A stretch of DNA of 64,000 nucleotides, from assembly GCA_022432975.1 (NCBI GenBank), contig CM039512.1, positions 41,206,501-41,270,500 on the forward strand, given 5' to 3'. The translations under genes and the position numbers were made by a program. This document shows, piece after piece, positions 24,904 to 35,005 of this stretch; position 1 is the first letter of the stretch; each line of letters opens with the position of its first letter. The stretch comes from Begonia masoniana. Its lineage: Eukaryota; Streptophyta; Magnoliopsida; Cucurbitales; Begoniaceae. The notes below the pieces were generated by a model, which was not told the DNA's origin, did no database searches, and saw nothing but the letters and a program-made list of their open reading frames with translations.

Positions 24904-26069
24904 TGACAAAATATCAGGTGAGGATTCCAAAGCCAATGAAGATGTCTAAGTTTGGTTGCTGGAAGGTGTTCAGGGAGCAATTCTGTGACTGGATGGCGAA
25001 CAAAGACTCTCTGGTTAATGCTCTTATGATTTTAGTGATGATTATGAATATGGAAGTCTAAGTAAGATGAGATTCTTTTAAAACATCGAGCTTTTGAAAT
25101 TGTCTGGTTTAATTACTGAGTCTGAGAATGTTTACAAGGATATAGAACGATTTATTTTAACTAAGTCTTCCGCTACAAGAATTCTGGATGAGTCTCTGAT
25201 TTTCATTTATAAGAGTGATGAGTCAATGAAGTTAGAAGTCTGTGTATATTTGCATCCACCGATAGATGTTCTCTATCGGAAGATGTATGAGCTTGCATCC
25301 ACCGATAGATGTTCTCTATCGAAAGGTGTCTTAAAAGAACACGTGGATTGCACATGACTATCGGTAGATGTAGTGTATTTCAAATACCAGATGATGTAAG
25401 TGTCGTTTTGTCGTCTAGTGATCGGTAGATGTTGTGTATTTCAAATATCGGATGATGTAAGTGTTGTTTTGTCGTTTAGTAATCGGGCGATGTAGTGTAT
25501 TTCTAATGTCGGGCGATGTACGAATCGTTTTGTCGTCTAGTGATCGGTAGATGTAGTGTATTTCAATTACCGGATGACGTAGATGTTGTTGTCGTTTAGT
25601 GACCGAGTGATGTTTAATGAGTCACGAGAGATGCACGTGCCCACCGGAAGATGTCTTCTATTGGGCAACGATAATTGAGTCATGCAGAATACACGTGACA
25701 AATTGGGAGAGGTACACTCTGTTAGCCGATGCATGCAAACCCATGCAAACCCGAGCAGAATAACGTCGAATAATCTGAGGGCATTTCTTTCATTCCCGAA
25801 TTTGTTATAGAACTGATGACTGCGTATGTCGCTCGACTCTGTGAACGAATATGTTGTTAGTTTTAAGAGAAAGTCAAGTTCGATGAATCTAGTTTCTGTC
25901 TGTTATGTTAAAGTTCTTAAGTTTTGTTGAGGAAATGTAAAAAAAATAATACAAAGGGGACCTTAGTGTAAAGTGGTCGAAGGGTGAAAGATCTAAAGAG
26001 ATCAGGGTAAATACGTAATTAAGCGGTTAAGTCATGAATTACGAGGCGACTCCAACTGGGGTCGTTACA

Positions 26070-26340
26070 TCACAGTAAATGCTAAATTTACCATCATCAA
26101 CGGGAAGGGTCAAAATTGGAGCATTGGTCAGTTTCTGTTTCAAGGTCTGAAAACTATGCTCACAATCCTCAGTCCACACATACTTCATATTTTTCCTAGT
26201 TTACCGAGTGAGGGGTGTTGTAATCTTTGAGAATCCTTCAATAAACTTCATGTAATATCCCGCAAGTCCAAGGAAACTCCGAATATCTGCAGCATTCTTC
26301 AGTTGAGGCCACTCCTTAACTGCTTGAACCTTAGCTGGAT
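26070..26340 (-). pseudogene. pol of element C, part 3 (RT thumb to RNase H start)
   Basis: Minus strand encodes a DPAKVQAVKEWPQ to FLGLAGYY block and continues to DGKFSIYCD, between solo LTRs B2 and A2. It joins the RT fragment at 38380 (ending GISVDP) and the RNase H fragment at 23591. One in-frame stop lies near 26206, between LTR and TRKN. Confidence 0.88.
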
Positions 26341-26584
26341 TGTAGCGTCCCTTACACTATTCCTAATTTTTCCGTATTATTTTTTTCATCCTAATAACTT
26401 TAATTGCATTTAAGCGGAATTTAGAGCGGAAACCAAAATTTTTAAAGTCAGAATCGAAATCGAAATCTAAATCAAAATCTATGTTTTTCATTTAAAACAA
26501 ACAATAAACATTTTAAATTAAAACCATTTATTTTTATTTTTATTTATTATTATTATTTTTATTTTATTTTTTTTTTCTCTGGTA

Positions 26585-26810
26585 CTGTTTATGTGAACAG
26601 TAACTTAATGTTCACGTGAACAGTAACTTAATGTTCACGTGAACAGTACCACTGTTCACGTGAACAGCGATTGATCGCCCAAAAATGGGCGATCAATCGC
26701 CCAACTCTCTGGAAATTTTTCCAGAGAGTTTGCTTCTATATTGAGCGGCGATTGGTCGCCCCTTTTTGGGCGATCAATCGCCCAGCTCTCTGGAAATTTT
26801 TTCCAGAGAG
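26585..26810. repeat. Nested inverted repeats with three CACGTG G-boxes in LTR A2
   Basis: TGTTCACGTGAACA palindromes put CACGTG at 26613-26618, 26636-26641 and 26657-26662. They are followed by GGGCGATCAATCGCCC inverted repeats and paired CTCTCTGGAAA/TTTCCAGAGAG arms, in two copies (26667-26730 and 26755-26810). CACGTG is a known plant bZIP/bHLH core; use here is inferred. Confidence 0.75.
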
Positions 26811-27348
26811 CATGCTTCCCTTTCCCTGCACATTTCTCCTATACTTCTCTTTCAATTTTCTTCATTCCTCCTTCAACTTTTAATACAATATATCCTATCA
26901 AAACACTTCAACATCAATTTACATTCTAAAACATTTAACATAAAATCACTCATTCACATCCTTCATTTTACCCATTACTAAAGTACGATTCAAAACGTTT
27001 AAAACGAAGTAAATTTCCTGAAAACGAATCGCGTGATTCCGTTTGAAAACTAACAAATTCCTAAGAAATTTAAAACCAACAAGCAATCCAAGTGAACTTT
27101 CAACAAGCTTAACAAACAGATTATAAAATAGGTTTCCAAAACATCAAAATATAATTTATCAACTAACCAGATCTCAAACATCCTAATATGTTCAATTATA
27201 CATTCATCGTTCATATCTAACTATCGTGTCCCCAAAATACTTACACACATCCCCACGGGTCATGAAACGCCTCGACTGCGCCAGCACACTCCTGCATCTA
27301 TTCTTCGTCAACTGGACTCAGGCTTCAGGAGGAGGAACATCGTCCTCA

Positions 27349-27894
27349 CCTACACCATACAGACACACTATGAGCTAAAGGCTCAGTAAGTTTCGTAAAT
27401 GTAAATGCATGCTGTGCATATGAGTTTCAGAAATCATGCAACATTTTCTTATCATTACGTCGCAGACAGAATGTCACCTAGGTCTCAGCCTATTAGATGG
27501 AGAGGACACATCCTGCGGTCGGACTGCCCTCTTCACCTAACCGGGGGGGGGGGGGGGGGTACACGCTCGCACCCGTAACAGCCGTGCCTGAGCCCCACCT
27601 CGCGTAACCAGATACAGATTACATTGATTCATTATGTTCATTCATTTCATTTTCTTAAACACATGCAGAAATCCGTTTTCATGCTATTTTAAAATACGTG
27701 ATGCATGAACAGTTATAGACATAAAATAAACAAACATAGTACATACCATTAAGACTATAAAAAGCATAACCTATAAAAGAACTAACCCTATCTACCCGAC
27801 CAAAGCATATAAACAAACAATTCTCCAAGATCCTCGACGTGACATCGATATACGATGTAGGCCACTCGGCCAAGTAAGTCACGAGAACTTACCT
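27349..27894 (-). other. Leader structural unit, LTR A2
   Basis: Plus-strand positions: P3' CCTACACCATAC 27349-27360; H2 TGAGC-loop-GCTCA 27371-27385; P5' TACGATGTAGG 27851-27861; H1 GGCC-ACTC-GGCC 27860-27871; donor complement ACTTACCT 27887-27894. Pairing runs 11 positions with two G-U pairs. Confidence 0.65.
27543..27559. repeat. 17-G homopolymer in LTR A2
   Basis: Uninterrupted run of 17 G within the leader loop; length is prone to sequencing error. Confidence 0.8.
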
Positions 27895-27952
27895 CGTGTG
27901 CGCTGAACTTTGAGCTCTGTCCACGAGCGTTGTTTGTCTGAGGCAGAGCACA

Positions 27953-27957
27953 ACAGT
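27953..27957. other. Target-site duplication of element B (ACAGT)
   Basis: ACAGT directly before the 5' LTR, repeated at 37448-37452 directly after the 3' LTR. Perfect match. Confidence 0.92.
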
Positions 27958-28118
27958 TGTAACACCCGACAACTTCAGCCAGGTGACTTCCTAACTGTAT
28001 TAACGGTCATAAATATTCAATCTTCACAGTTTAGAGTTTTATACCAAGAATAATTTATTTTATGTGGATTTAAACTAGGTTGAGTGGCAAAGTTGTAATA
28101 ATGGAGGGTGATGACCAT

Positions 28119-28126
28119 TATATAAA
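28119..28126 (+). promoter_or_regulatory. TATA box, 5' LTR of element B
   Basis: TATATAAA about 160 bp into the LTR, preserved at 35167-35174 in the 3' LTR. A plausible core promoter placing the leader unit (28531 onward) in the transcript. Confidence 0.6.
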
Positions 28127-28530
28127 GAAAAAGGAAATGTTTTAAACCTCACTTGAACCACTGTAGCCGACACCTTCCTTTTCGGCGATTTCTTCTCTCC
28201 CAAGCTCTTGCTCTCTGCCTTCAGCATACTCTCTTCGACGATCGGTTTCTCTACCACCACTCGACTACTCTGTGCCCGAGGTATGCAATAGACAACGTAG
28301 CTATCTGTTAGTTTGTTAGCCCTGTTTTCTACTCGGCATTGGAGTTTTGGATCTTCCAATGGCCGACTAATAGAAAGGACATTTGAAATCTTAGAGTGGG
28401 AATGACTTTAGCTATTAAATCTTAGGATAACTTGAGATTAGAACTATTAGGATTTTGTTTTAACTACTGCAATGTAAATGTTTTAGGTGAAGAAGTTTAA
28501 AAAGAAAGGAGCTCAAGTACTAAGAAGACC

Positions 28531-29305
28531 AGGTAAGTGAATGTATTAAGATTTCCGGCTAATAGAGCCCTACATCATGGGAGTACTAGGTTGTTTAGAT
28601 GTCTAATGTTTACCTTATGATAATGAGCTTGTCTGCACTTGAAGGACTGATTAATGTTGTGAGTTATACTATTTGATGACCTACTAGTGAATGTGAAGTT
28701 GACTGCCCTGGTATGATCCTTGTCATAGTCTGATGGGTTAAAAGTTATCATATTCATGCATCATGAATGATTCTCAAGCATAAGAAAATGTTTTAATGCA
28801 TGTTTTCCATGAACAGAATATGTATGTATATATGTATATATATAAGATTTATGCAACGTGGACTAAATGAGGGTTGGGGGCGGTTCGGCGTATGTCACAA
28901 TCCAAAGAGGGACATATGAATACGACCCGCAGTAGGGAACAAGATCAAACTCACTGTCGAAACCCCTTTACCGGCACAAATCCTCTCTTAATCCACACAA
29001 CTTATATGAATGATGAATATGATGAATGACTATGAACGATGAATATGATCAATGACTATGAATGGTGAATATGATCAATGACTATGAATGATGAATATGA
29101 TCAATGACTATGAATGATGAATATGACAAATGACTATGAATGTTGAATATGATCTATGACTATGAATGATGATTTCAAGCAAAGATATGAACAAGAAAAA
29201 GATTTATGAGCATGTGATTTTCCCAAACTATACATTCATGCATCCATGTTAGTGTTGCATTCCTTACTAAGCATTAGGGTTATAGTTTAAACCTTATGAT
29301 GTAGG
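28531..29305 (+). other. Leader structural unit, 5' LTR of element B
   Basis: Donor-like AGGTAAGT 28531-28538; H1 GGCT-loop-AGCC 28557-28569 (a compensatory variant of GGCC/GGCC); P5' CCTACATCAT 28569-28578; H2 region 29268-29282, weakened here by one change (GGTTA for GCTTA); P3' ATGATGTAGG 29296-29305. P5' and P3' are perfectly complementary over 10 nt, 717 nt apart. Confidence 0.72.
29005..29172 (+). repeat. 26-bp array GATGAATATGATCAATGACTATGAAT, 5' LTR B
   Basis: Six imperfect 26-bp units in the leader loop. The 3' LTR has seven units, one lacking 3 bp. Confidence 0.9.
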
Positions 29306-29739
29306 TGACGAGTTTTCAGGTGAGGAACTCAAGGTTAATGAGGATGACTAAGCTTGGTTGCTGGAGGATGCTCAGTGTGACAGTGAAGGCTGGATAGGCG
29401 ATTAAGCTCCCTGGTTATGCTCATAGTAAGTTAGAAAAGTTTACGATGAACAGATGACTAAATAGAACAGAATTTCTTATAACAATGAGATTTGGATTTG
29501 AAAAGCTTGTCTTTAGAGTCTGAATACGATTTTAAGGATTAATGAATGGTTTGTTTTGTTTGAGTTTTCCGCTATGTGTATTTTAGATGAGTTTATGATT
29601 TTTACTCTTTGAGGTTTATGGTTACTAAGTTAGGAATCGGTTGAGTTGTGATATGTTCTTTCGAATGAAGATGTTTGATGATTATAGTGTTTTACTGCCG
29701 TATGATAGAAGCTGGATGAGGCAATCATCCGGCTGACAT

Positions 29740-30010
29740 CATCGGCAGATGTAGAGTGTTTAAGCCATCGGATGATGAAAGTGTTATTTTATCGTCTAGC
29801 GATCGGCAGATGTAGAGTGTTTAAGCCATCGGATGATGAAAGTGCTGTTTTATCGTCTAGCGATCGGCAGATGTAGAGTGTTTAAGCCATCGGACGATGA
29901 GAGTGTTATTTTGTCGTCTAGTGATCGGCAGATGTAGTGTAATAAGTCACCGGATGATGAGAATGTTATTTGTCGTTTAGTGATCGGGTCATGTTTTAAT
30001 TATTCACGTG
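29740..30010 (+). repeat. ~61-bp repeats with ATCGGCAGATG / CATCGGATGATG, 5' LTR B
   Basis: Four imperfect units (ATCGGCAGATGTAGAGTGTTTAAGCCATCGGATGATG, then TTTTGTCGTCTAGCG) in the LTR end; the same region is in the 3' LTR (about 36810-37040) and, more diverged, in B2 (about 25260-25610). Confidence 0.8.
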
Positions 30011-30383
30011 AGATGCACATGACCACCGGATGATGTACCCTTATTTCATCGGATGATGTAGAGAGCTTCTCCACCGAATGGTATAAACACGGTTTTGTCT
30101 TCTAGTGACCGGTAGATGTGGTTCATTCTTCTATCGGTAGATGCAGTCTATAACTTAAAGTTTTCCCTTCACTAGCCGATACACATTGTACTGCCCGCCG
30201 GCAGATATGTAATGTTTTCCTTTGCCGATTGAGGCTTAGCGAATCGCATATGACATCTTGAGTCAAACTATGTTTCAAAAAAAAAAAATACACTGCTAAT
30301 AATGAATCATGTGTGAGTAATAAGGATTAAATGATTAAGAAATATACGGATTTTGTGACGATCCTCTCGGGTCGTTACAATTA

Positions 30384-30395
30384 TGGTATCAGAGC
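30384..30395 (+). other. Primer-binding site, tRNA-iMet type (element B)
   Basis: TGGTATCAGAGC, four bases after the 5' LTR end. Confidence 0.93.
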
Positions 30396-30543
30396 AAAAT
30401 CGGGTTCTAAAACCGATTCTGCAGACTGCCTTCCAGCACTGACTGTCACATGAGCACACTCCAGCAACTGTAAGTATTTATGATTTCAGTATATGTCATT
30501 AAGTTAAGATATATCTGTAATGATTTGTCTAGGAATCCCTAAA

Positions 30544-31510
30544 ATGGTTAGAGGTCAGCAGAGAGTGACCAATGAGGATAGCAATGCTATTGCTCAGTTG
30601 ACAGAGGTGGTCATGCGCCAATCTCACCAGATCGAACGACTGATGACTGCTAGAGAGGAACAAGGCAACTCGAGTACTAATTCAACTCATGATCATGGGG
30701 GTGAGCGTTTCCACCGGCTTCGACCCCCGGTGTTTAATTGACATGTTTCAGATCCTATTTATGCTGAGGAGTGGGTTCGAAAGATGGAAGACATGTTTAA
30801 GTATGCAAAGGTTGATGAAGGAGATAAGGTCACCTATGCTGTCTTTCATTTGGAGTTAAGTGCAAGGCATTGGTGGGACTCGATCCAGAACACCGCTAAT
30901 GCCGAAGCTATGACCTGGGAGATGTTCAAGACTGCTTTCTTTGACAAGTACTTCAATAGGACTGTTCGGGCCAACAAGAAGAAGAAGTTCATGAATCTGT
31001 AACAAACTGGCTCTGTGACGGATTACATATGCAAATTTGATGCCTTATCACGGTTTGCTCCCCGTATGATTGAGGATGACGAGGACAAGATTTACCAATT
31101 TGTTCAAGGACTAAAGCCGAGTTTGTATATGAAAGTAAAGACTGCTGGGATACATAATGTACCTTATGGTGAAATGACGGCTAAGGCCTTGGAGCTGGAA
31201 GAGGCGGAAATGACAGCATACGCACAGCATGAGCAGCCAAGAAAATTCACGAAGGACGCTCAGCCGCCACCACGTCAGAACAAAGGATGGCAGCCGCAAC
31301 AGAACAGGGGACCACAGCAACAACAACAAGGTATAAAGAGACCCCTCAACCAGAATGATGACCAAGGAAAAGGGAAGAGGCCTCTGGCACCCTTATGCCC
31401 CACCTGTCAGAAGAACCACCCCGGCGAATGCAAGTTGCGTTCTGGCCGCTGTTTCAGATGTGATAAGGTTGGACATATAGTCAGAGACTGCCCCATGCCG
31501 CCAGATCCGA
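30544..31510 (+). pseudogene. gag of element B (capsid, CCHC zinc knuckle)
   Basis: Likely start at 30544 (MVRGQQRVTN); an earlier in-frame ATG at 30520 is less like the siblings. The gag domain spans about 30730-31200 (AEEWVRKMEDMF, ALSRFAPR), then a Gln/Pro-rich linker, then a zinc knuckle CFRCDKVGHIVRDC (about 31450-31490). In-frame stops at 30739-30741 (after RPPVFN) and 31000-31002 (after KFMNL) interrupt it. No frameshift within gag; it runs straight into protease. Confidence 0.92.
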
Positions 31511-34500
31511 ACCGTGCAAGGGTAGCACCTAGAGTTTATGCAATGATGGAGGATGAGGAAGTCGTGCAGCATACAGTCATAACAGGTACCATTATGATCT
31601 GCGGTTTTGCTGCTTACACACTTATAGATACGGGAGCCACACACTCGTTTATATCAACTTTGTTTGTATGCCAACACAACTTAGAACTTTTACCAGCCAA
31701 AAGGCTATATGATGTTATGTTACCATCAGGGAAGTCCCTACATTCTGAACAGATTGTTAAAGGTGATGTTGTGTCCTTAGGAAGTAAGAAACTATATGTA
31801 GAACTGATTGTAATTGACATGAAAGGATACGAGGTGATATTAGGAATGGAGTGGTTATTTAGGCATTATGCCACAGTAAGTTGTAGATCTGGGATGGTGA
31901 TTTTTGACCCCCAAATAGTGATCATTATTCCTTCCAAGCTATTCCTAAGATAAGCAAAATACCAATTATATCCTCACTAGAAATTTACCGGTTACTGAAA
32001 AATGGTTGTGAGAGTTACTTAGCTAGCATAATGGATGTTCGGGTGAAGAATAAGATAGAGTTACAAGATATCCCCATAGTCAGAGAGTTTCTTGAGGCGT
32101 TCTTAGATGATTTGCCAGGATTACCACCGGATAGAGAAATAGAGTTTGTAATAGATACGTACCCTGAGGCCTTACCCGTATCTAAGAATCCTTATCGGAT
32201 GGCACCTGATGAGCTGAAGGAGTTAAAGGTCCAATTACAGGAATTAGTAGACAAAGGATTTATACGCCCTAGCAGTTCCCCTTGGGGTGCACCTGTCTTA
32301 TTTGTCAAGAAGAAAGATGGTTCCCTTAGAATGTGCATAGACTATAGGGAGCTAAATAAGTTGACAATCAAGAATAAGTACCCCTTACCTCGGATTGATG
32401 ATTTGTTTGACCAATTGCAAGGAGCAAAGGTGTTTTTAAAAATAGATTTACGTTCGGGTTATTACCAACTGAAGGTTAAGGAAGGAGATATACCAAAGAT
32501 AGCCTTCAGGACCCGTTATGGACACTACGAATTCTTGGTCATGTCATTTGGACTGACCAATGCACCTGCAGCCTTTATGGACTTAATGAATCGAGTGTTT
32601 CGTGAGTATTTGGACAAATTTGTAATTGTGTTCATAGATGATATCCTGATATACTCCCGGATTGAAGCTGACCATGCAGAGCATTTAAGAGTAGTTTTGA
32701 CGACATTAAAGGAGCACCAGCTCTATGCCAAATTGTCCAAGTGTGAATTTTGGTTGGACAAGGTTAATTTTCTTGGTCATGTAGTTTCTGCTAATGGCAT
32801 ATCAGTGGACCCGACCAAAATTCAGGCAGTAAAGGATTGGCCACAACCAAAGAATGCCAGTGAAGTCCGCAGTTTCCTTGGATTGGCAGGCTATTACAGA
32901 AAGTTCATCAAAGGATTTTCTATGATAGCTAAGCCCCTGACGAATTTGACAAGGAAGGACAACAAGTATTCTTGGACTGAAGCTTGTGAGGATAGCTTCT
33001 AGACATTGAAGGTGAAGTTAACAACAGCCCCGGTATTGACCCTTCCAACCGAAGAAGGAAAGTTTAGCGTATTTTGTGATGCATCAAAAGTTGGTTTGGG
33101 CTGTGTTTTGATGCAAGAAGGCAAGGTTGTAGCGTATGCCTCTAGACAATTAAAGAGTTATGAACAGAACTATCCCACCCATGATTTAGAATTAGCCGCT
33201 GTTGTTTTTGCTTTGAAGATATGGAGACACTACTTATATGGACAGCAGTGTGAAGTGTTTTCTGACCATAAAAGTCTGAAGTACCTCTTTACACAAAAGG
33301 AATTGAACATGAGGCAGAGATGTTGGTTGGAATTTGTTAAGGATTACGACTTTGAGATCAGGTATCACCCGGGCAAGGCTAACTCTGTAGCTGACGCATT
33401 GAGCAGGATGTCAACAACTATGCAATCCGTCGTGTCAACCATGTCTATACCTTTGAGGATAGAAGTTCAGAAGTTTAAATTGGAGATAGTTCCGGAGTTA
33501 TCAACCTTACTTGCCGATTTGACCATTCAACCAACGGTTTTGGAAAAGATCAAAGAGGCACAACAGAAGGACTCTGAGGAGAATAACAGTATGGTGAACA
33601 AGGTGAAGGACACCACCTCCGAGTTCAGTCTTTCCAAGGATGAGATTCTGAGGTTTAGAAATAGATGGTATGTCCCTAATGATGAAGGATTACGTAAGCT
33701 AATCTTGGCTGAGGCGCATTCGTCTCCCTTTTCTGTGCATCCTAGAAGCACCAAGATGTATCGAGACCTGAAGTTACTCTATTGGTGGCCAAACTTAAAG
33801 AGAGATGTTGCTAAGTATGTAGAGTCATGTTTGGTTTGCCAACAAGTTAAAGCCGAGCACCAACGTCCAGGAGGTACCCTTCAGCCTCTACCTATCCCCG
33901 AGTGGAAGTGGGAACACATAGCTATGGATTTCATTGTAGGATTACCTAAGACAACTAAGGGACATGATAGTATTTGGGTTGTGATTGATAGACTGACGAA
34001 ATCAGCCCATTTCTTACCAGTAAGGACAACTTACTCGGTGGACCAACTTGCGGATCTTTATGTACGAGAAGTTATTAGGTTGCATGGGATCCCTGCATCT
34101 ATTGTCTCAGATCGTGACCCTAGATTCACCTCAAGGTTTTGGCAAAGCTTACAAGGCACATTAGGTACAAAGTTGTCTTTCAGCATTGCTTTCCACCCGC
34201 AGACAGATAGTCAATCAGAAAGGACTATCCATATACTTGAGGATATGTTGAGGGCTTGTGTGCTAGAGTTCCAGACATCTTGGAGCCGATACCTACCTTT
34301 GGTTGAGTTCTCTTACAACAACAGTTATCAGTCCACCATCGGAATGGCACCTTATGAGTCGTTGTATGGTAGGAAATGTAGATCACCTCTGTATTGGGAT
34401 GAAGTTGGGGAAGCAAAACTCCTAGGTCCCGAGATGTTGCAGCAGATGTCAGACAAGATTGCCACTATTAAAAGGAGAATGATTACTGCACAAAGCCGAC

Positions 34501-34964
34501 AGAAAAGTTATGCAGACCAAAGGAGGAGAGATCTTGAATTTGCTGTTGGTGATGAAGTTTTCTTGAAGGTTTCACCGTTCAAAGGAGTACTAAGATTTGG
34601 CAGGAGGGGAAAGCTTAATCCACGATTTATTGGACCATTCCTTGTTTTGGCTAGAATCAGTAGTACAGCCTACAGACTGCAGTTGCCTCCATCATTGGAT
34701 AAAGTTCATAATGTTTTCCATGTGTCAATGTTAATAAAATGTATACGGGACCCTATACAAGTTGTTAAACCAGTGGATTTTGAGATTGAGCCGACACTAA
34801 CGTATGAAGAGAAGCCAGTGCAGATATTGGAATCCGCAGTTAAGACTATGAGGAATAAAGAGATTCCGTTGGTCAAAGTCTTATGGAAGAATCATGGCAT
34901 TGAAGAAGCCACTTGGGAGCGACGACAGGACATGTTAGACAAGTATCCAGAGTTATTTGTTTGA
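31511..34964 (+). pseudogene. pol of element B (protease, RT, RNase H, integrase, chromodomain-like)
   Basis: Protease [10 protein letters not shown] near 31620 and ILGMEWL near 31840; one frameshift near 31917 just after FDPQ. RT spans 32080-32900 with FIDDIL near 32630. A stop at 33000-33002 replaces a Gln conserved in element C. RNase H begins at CDASKVGLG (about 33075). Integrase has an HHCC finger (about 33735-33855) and DDE residues in [18 protein letters not shown] and [10 protein letters not shown]. Then GPFLVL (about 34630) and a chromodomain-like tail ending YPELFV. Only four lesions in about 4.4 kb of gag-pol, fitting a recent insertion. Confidence 0.95.
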
Positions 34965-34992
34965 TCAATTTTCGGGGATGAAAATTTTGTTT

Positions 34993-35005
34993 AAGGAGGG
35001 GTGGA
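34993..35005 (+). other. Polypurine tract of element B
   Basis: AAGGAGGGGTGGA directly before the 3' LTR. Confidence 0.85.

Larger units (their letters stand above)
23592..26069 (+). repeat. Solo LTR B2 (plus) inside element C RNase H
   Basis: 2,478 bp; starts TGTAACACCCGACATTTTCAG, ends GGGTCGTTACA, with TCACA on both sides (23587-23591 and 26070-26074). Related to the LTRs of element B (same start, same leader blocks, same repeated TCGGTAGATG/TCGTCTAGTGATCGG region) but clearly diverged. No internal sequence, so solo. Confidence 0.9.
27958..30379 (+). repeat. 5' LTR of element B
   Basis: 2,422 bp; TGTAACACCCGACAAC to GGGTCGTTACA. Contains TATATAAA (28119), the leader unit, a 26-bp array with 6 units, and a run of ~61-bp repeats of the type ATCGGCAGATGTAGAGTG (about 29740-30000). 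Confidence 0.95.
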
